DNA of 7,458 nucleotides from contig JBDIAR010000162.1 in the NCBI GenBank assembly GCA_039812545.1, forward strand, positions 1-7,458, written 5' to 3'. The position numbers and the translations under genes are program-made. Positions 5,675-7,458 of the stretch are shown piece after piece. The notes under the pieces were generated by a model. It had not been told where the DNA came from. It searched no databases and was given only the letters and a program-made list of their open reading frames with translations. Origin of the DNA: JBDIAR01 sp039812545 (GTDB lineage Bacteria; Actinomycetota; Actinomycetes; Actinomycetales; Dermatophilaceae). Each line of letters begins with the position of its first letter. Position 1 is the first letter of the stretch.

Positions 5675-6121
5675 ATGCCGGTGCCGTCCACCCTGGTCTT
5701 CGGCTGGGGCAATCCGTCGCGCGGCGACGACGCCCTGGGTCCGCTCGTGGTGGAGGCCGTGCAGGACTGGGGGGTGCCGGGCGTCGAGTGTCTCACCGAC
5801 TTCCAGTTACAGGTCGAGAACGCCCTGGACCTGCGGGACCGGGACCGGGTGCTCTTCGTCGACGCGTCCGCGTCGGCCCCGGCGCCGTTCGAGGTCGGAC
5901 GGTTGGAAGCGCGACGGGACGACTCGCATACGACGCACGAGTTGTCGCCGGAAGCGGTGTTGTCGGTCTATCGGGAGGTGCTCGGCGGCGAACCGCCGCC
6001 CACCTGGCTGCTGGGGATCCGCGGGGAGGTGTTCGACCTGGGTGCGCCGCTCTCGGCGGCCGCCGGCGAGCACCTGGCCGCCGCACTGTCCTGGCTGCGG
6101 TCCTGGCTGACGACGCCGTAG
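5675..6121 (+). CDS. hoxW: Hydrogenase maturation endopeptidase HoxW
   Basis: HoxW is the specific nickel-dependent protease (peptidase M52, HycI/HupD/HybD family) that removes the C-terminal peptide of HoxH once nickel is in place. The 148 residues fit the family. GWGNPSRGDDALG (10-22) is the N-terminal signature, with D18/D19 in the place of the HybD metal ligand E16. LFVDAS has D63 in the place of the second ligand, and the THELSP segment has H88 as likely third ligand. WLLGIRGE (111-118) is another family stretch. The ATG at 5675, 8 nt after the hoxH stop, starts directly before the conserved fold; longer in-frame forms only add basic hoxH shadow. The start codon lies inside a GTATGCC copy, and the ribosome site is poor. 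Its place at the operon end matches other hoxFUYHW clusters. Confidence 0.93.
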   Translation: MPVPSTLVFGWGNPSRGDDALGPLVVEAVQDWGVPGVECLTDFQLQVENALDLRDRDRVLFVDASASAPAPFEVGRLEARRDDSHTTHELSPEAVLSVYREVLGGEPPPTWLLGIRGEVFDLGAPLSAAAGEHLAAALSWLRSWLTTP

Positions 6122-6131
6122 CCTCCTCCGC

Positions 6132-6164
6132 CGGCCACGGCGCGCGAGTCCGGCGCCGTGGCCG
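6132..6164 (+). terminator. Strong hairpin closing the hox operon
   Basis: CGGCCACGGCGC (6132-6143) pairs perfectly with GCGCCGTGGCCG (6153-6164) around a nine-base loop, ten bases after the hoxW stop. The 12-bp GC-rich stem is the longest perfect one I found in the window. There is no U-tract after it (TCCCACTG follows), as is common for actinobacterial terminator-like hairpins. The 3' arm overlaps the presumed beginning of the dehydrogenase remnant. Confidence 0.65.
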
Positions 6165-6276
6165 TCCCACTGTACGAGGAGTTCGCGTACCAGACCCTCT
6201 TCTGGGAGAACATCGGCATCAAGGGGGTGTCGCTCTCGCGAGGCAGCACATCCCCGAGACCCTCGACGACGTCCTA
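6158..6276 (+). pseudogene. Remnant of a zinc-dependent alcohol dehydrogenase C-terminal region, frameshifted
   Basis: From 6158 one frame reads VPLYEEFAYQTLFWENIGIKG. The next frame then reads GGVALARQHIPETLDDVL. Joined, these resemble the nucleotide-domain to C-terminal stretch of zinc-binding medium-chain dehydrogenases (pattern LFxxNIGxxGGVAPxRxYIPELLDDVL, recalled from the family). One extra G in the run at 6223-6227 would fuse the two frames. Similarity ends near 6276, well before the family's usual C-terminus (VFDL...AIKVL), and the upstream part is missing. It is therefore truncated at both ends as well as shifted. It sits between the hox terminator and the aldo/keto reductase, with no start signal. 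A chance match cannot be excluded, but the fit across a single-base shift makes this unlikely. Confidence 0.55.
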
Positions 6277-6301
6277 CCAGAGCGTCCCCAGGAGAACACC
6301 A

Positions 6302-7291
6302 ATGCAGACACGCACCCTCGGCAACCACGGCCTCAAGGTCTCCGCCCTCGGCCTGGGCTGCATGGGGATGAGCCAGTCATTCGGGCCACGGCCGCCACGG
6401 GAGGAGATGATCACCTTCCTGCGCGCCGCAGTCGAACGCGGCGTGACCTTCTTCGACACCGCCGAGGTCTACGGCCCCTTCCACAATGAAGAGCTCGTCG
6501 GCGAGGCCCTAGAGCCGGTCCGCGACGAGGTCGTCATCGCGACCAAGTTCGGCTTCTCCTTCGACGAGAACGGCGCGCAGACCGGCGTCACCAGCCGCCC
6601 GGAGAACATCCGAGCCGCCGTTGACGGCTCGCTCGGCCGGCTGCGCACCGAGACGATCGACCTGCTGTACCAGCACCGCGTCGACCCCAGCGTCCCCATC
6701 GAGGACGTCGCCGGCACGGTCAAGGAGCTCATCGACGCCGGGAAGGTTCGTCACTTCGGGCTGTCCGAGGCAGGCGTCGAGACGATCCGGCGGGCGCACG
6801 CGGTGCAGCCCGTCACGGCCCTGCAGAGCGAGTACTCCCTCTTCTGGCGCGAACCCGAGGACGCGATCCTGCCCGCCCTTGAGGAGCTCGGCATCGGGTT
6901 CGTGCCGTTCAGCCCGCTGGGGCGGGGCTTCCTCACCGGGCAGGTCACGACCGCCACCGAGTTCGGCGAGGGCGACATCCGGGCGTCCCTCCCACGCTTC
7001 GAGCGGGAGGCCCTGGAGGCCAACCTCGCGCTCGTCGAGCTCATCAGGGTGGTTGCCGAGCGCAAGGGTGCCACGGTCGGTCAGGTCGCCCTGGCCTGGC
7101 TCCTCGCGCAGCAGCCCTGGATCGCCCCGATCCCGGGAACCCGTCGACTCGAGCGTCTTGACGAGAACCTCGAGGCCGTGGACCTCCAGCTCACCGCGGA
7201 GGACCTGGCTGAGCTCGACGCCGCGTCCGCGAGCGTGCAGGTCCAAGGGGCGCGCTACCCCGAGCCGATGCAGAAGATGATCGACCGCTGA
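6302..7291 (+). CDS. Aldo/keto reductase family oxidoreductase
   Basis: This is a cytoplasmic NADPH-type oxidoreductase of the aldo/keto reductase (alpha/beta)8-barrel superfamily, close in pattern to bacterial YakC/AKR13-like proteins. The natural substrate (aldehyde or ketone) cannot be told. The 329 residues are typical. The catalytic tetrad is visible: D52 and Y57 (FFDTAEVYG), K82 (IATKFGF) and H125 (LLYQHRVD). GLSEA (153-157), QSEYSLFWR (175-183), FSPLGRGFLTG (203-213) and IPGTRR (277-282) are family cofactor and barrel segments. The start is set by AGGAGA (6290-6295), six bases before ATG. An in-frame extension to 6158 reads into the dehydrogenase remnant and is rejected. The gene lies beyond the hox terminator, so it is probably a separate unit with no evident role in hydrogenase function. 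No GTATGCC word occurs in it. Confidence 0.92.
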   Translation: MQTRTLGNHGLKVSALGLGCMGMSQSFGPRPPREEMITFLRAAVERGVTFFDTAEVYGPFHNEELVGEALEPVRDEVVIATKFGFSFDENGAQTGVTSRPENIRAAVDGSLGRLRTETIDLLYQHRVDPSVPIEDVAGTVKELIDAGKVRHFGLSEAGVETIRRAHAVQPVTALQSEYSLFWREPEDAILPALEELGIGFVPFSPLGRGFLTGQVTTATEFGEGDIRASLPRFEREALEANLALVELIRVVAERKGATVGQVALAWLLAQQPWIAPIPGTRRLERLDENLEAVDLQLTAEDLAELDAASASVQVQGARYPEPMQKMIDR

Positions 7292-7360
7292 TCGCTCCGT
7301 CCGGGCGACAGCGACCTCCCCCGTCACCTCTTGACACAGAAGGGAGCGATGATCGGACGG
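7291..7360. repeat. Overlapping inverted repeats after the aldo/keto reductase
   Basis: ATCGCTCC (7291-7298) is the reverse complement of GGAGCGAT (7343-7350). CCGTCCG (7297-7303) is the reverse complement of CGGACGG (7354-7360). The 44-50 base loops make a classic terminator unlikely. This could be a weak termination or operator region between genes. Confidence 0.25.
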
Positions 7361-7361
7361 C

Positions 7362-7458
7362 TCAAGCGATGGTCAGGCTCAGCCCGTCGGGTCGGCTGAA
7401 TGACAGCGAGGTCACCGACGCGCCCGCCAACTGCGGTTCGCGCTGGACGATTCCTCGG
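7362..7458 (-). CDS. Possible C-terminal tail of an unidentified minus-strand gene (partial)
   Basis: A minus-strand frame is open from the right edge to a TGA at 7364-7362. It encodes 31 residues ending LAGASVTSLSFSRPDGLSLTIA. About four fifths of its codons end in G or C. The alternating hydrophobic residues resemble a terminal beta-strand. If real, the gene converges on the aldo/keto reductase. A plus-strand frame from an ATG at 7369 is also open with similar codon statistics, but lacks a ribosome site. The family is not recognised. Confidence 0.3.
   Translation of the reverse strand, partial: RGIVQREPQLAGASVTSLSFSRPDGLSLTIA

Larger units (their letters stand above)
54..5931. repeat. Dispersed iterated heptamer GTATGCC (octamer form GGTATGCC)
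   Basis: Exact GTATGCC on the plus strand starts at 103, 791, 1805, 2760, 4095 and 5673. Its complement GGCATAC starts at 276, 2486, 3102, 4105, 4658 and 4720. Near copies (GTATGCG or its complement) are at 54 and 5925. Seven copies have the full GGTATGCC octamer and four have CGTATGCC. At about 70% GC, chance would give fewer than one heptamer in this 6.1 kb (rough composition estimate). Copies fall in different codon frames (for example Gly-Ile-Pro with a rare ATA in hypB, Ala-Tyr in hoxF, hoxU and hoxH, His-Thr in hoxH, Val-Cys in hypA). They also occur in three gaps (leader, hoxF-hoxU, hoxY-hoxH) and across the hoxW start. The signal is therefore at DNA level. Its function is unknown. There are no copies right of 5931. 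Confidence 0.8.

Noticed and set aside
6158..6301. N-terminal extension of the aldo/keto reductase to 6158
   Set aside because: The added residues match an alcohol dehydrogenase fragment, not the barrel family, and a good ribosome site sits at 6290-6295.
7331..7336. Perfect TTGACA as a promoter -35 box
   Set aside because: No -10-like TANNNT hexamer lies 16-19 bases downstream, and no supported plus-strand gene follows.
7349..7399. Small plus-strand ORF of 16 codons starting at 7349
   Set aside because: The purine-rich site is only two bases from the ATG, the peptide is very short, and there is no similarity to anything known to me.
1..7458. CRISPR array, tRNA/rRNA gene, insertion sequence, defence or toxin genes
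   Set aside because: Looked for on both strands; no spaced identical repeats of suitable length, no transposase or RNA-gene signature found.

Overview
The window is high-GC DNA with strong G/C preference at third codon positions, GTG as well as ATG starts, and purine-rich Shine-Dalgarno sites before several genes. Gene content and style suggest an actinobacterium. Family or genus cannot be assigned from this sequence alone. The core is a gene set for a cytoplasmic bidirectional NAD-linked [NiFe] hydrogenase (group 3d, HoxFUYH type) with its maturation genes.

Layout. Bases 1-552 (minus strand) carry hypA and the start of hypB, which make up the nickel-delivery module; hypB runs off the left edge. 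Bases 553-941 are a divergent control region with a CRP/FNR-like dyad (700-717), iterated CCGTT elements and several hairpins. Bases 942-6121 (plus strand) are a compact operon: hoxF (NADH/FMN subunit with a fused NuoE-like domain), hoxU (Fe-S relay), hoxY (small hydrogenase subunit), hoxH (large Ni-Fe subunit) and hoxW (endopeptidase that trims HoxH). Spacing is tight except for a 93-nt repeat-rich gap before hoxH. A 12-bp perfect hairpin at 6132-6164 closes the operon. Bases 6158-6276 look like a broken, frameshifted remnant of a zinc alcohol dehydrogenase. Bases 6302-7291 encode an aldo/keto reductase. The last 167 bases hold only a possible C-terminal tail of a minus-strand gene.

How the genes work together. 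HoxYH would split or make H2, and HoxFU would pass electrons to or from NAD(+) through Fe-S clusters and FMN. HypA and HypB insert Ni into HoxH, and HoxW then removes the C-terminal peptide of HoxH after the Ni-binding DPCxxCxxH motif. There is no separate hoxE (its domain is fused into HoxF), no hoxI, and no hypCDEF in the window; the rest of the hyp set may lie to the left.

The most unusual feature is a short DNA word, GTATGCC (often GGTATGCC). It occurs 12 times exactly, plus two near copies, on both strands across hypB-hoxW. It lies in several reading frames and in intergenic gaps, and is absent from the last 1.5 kb. It behaves like a genome-wide iterated motif rather than a protein-coding constraint. 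Together with the broken dehydrogenase fragment, its absence suggests that the DNA right of about 6165 has a different history.
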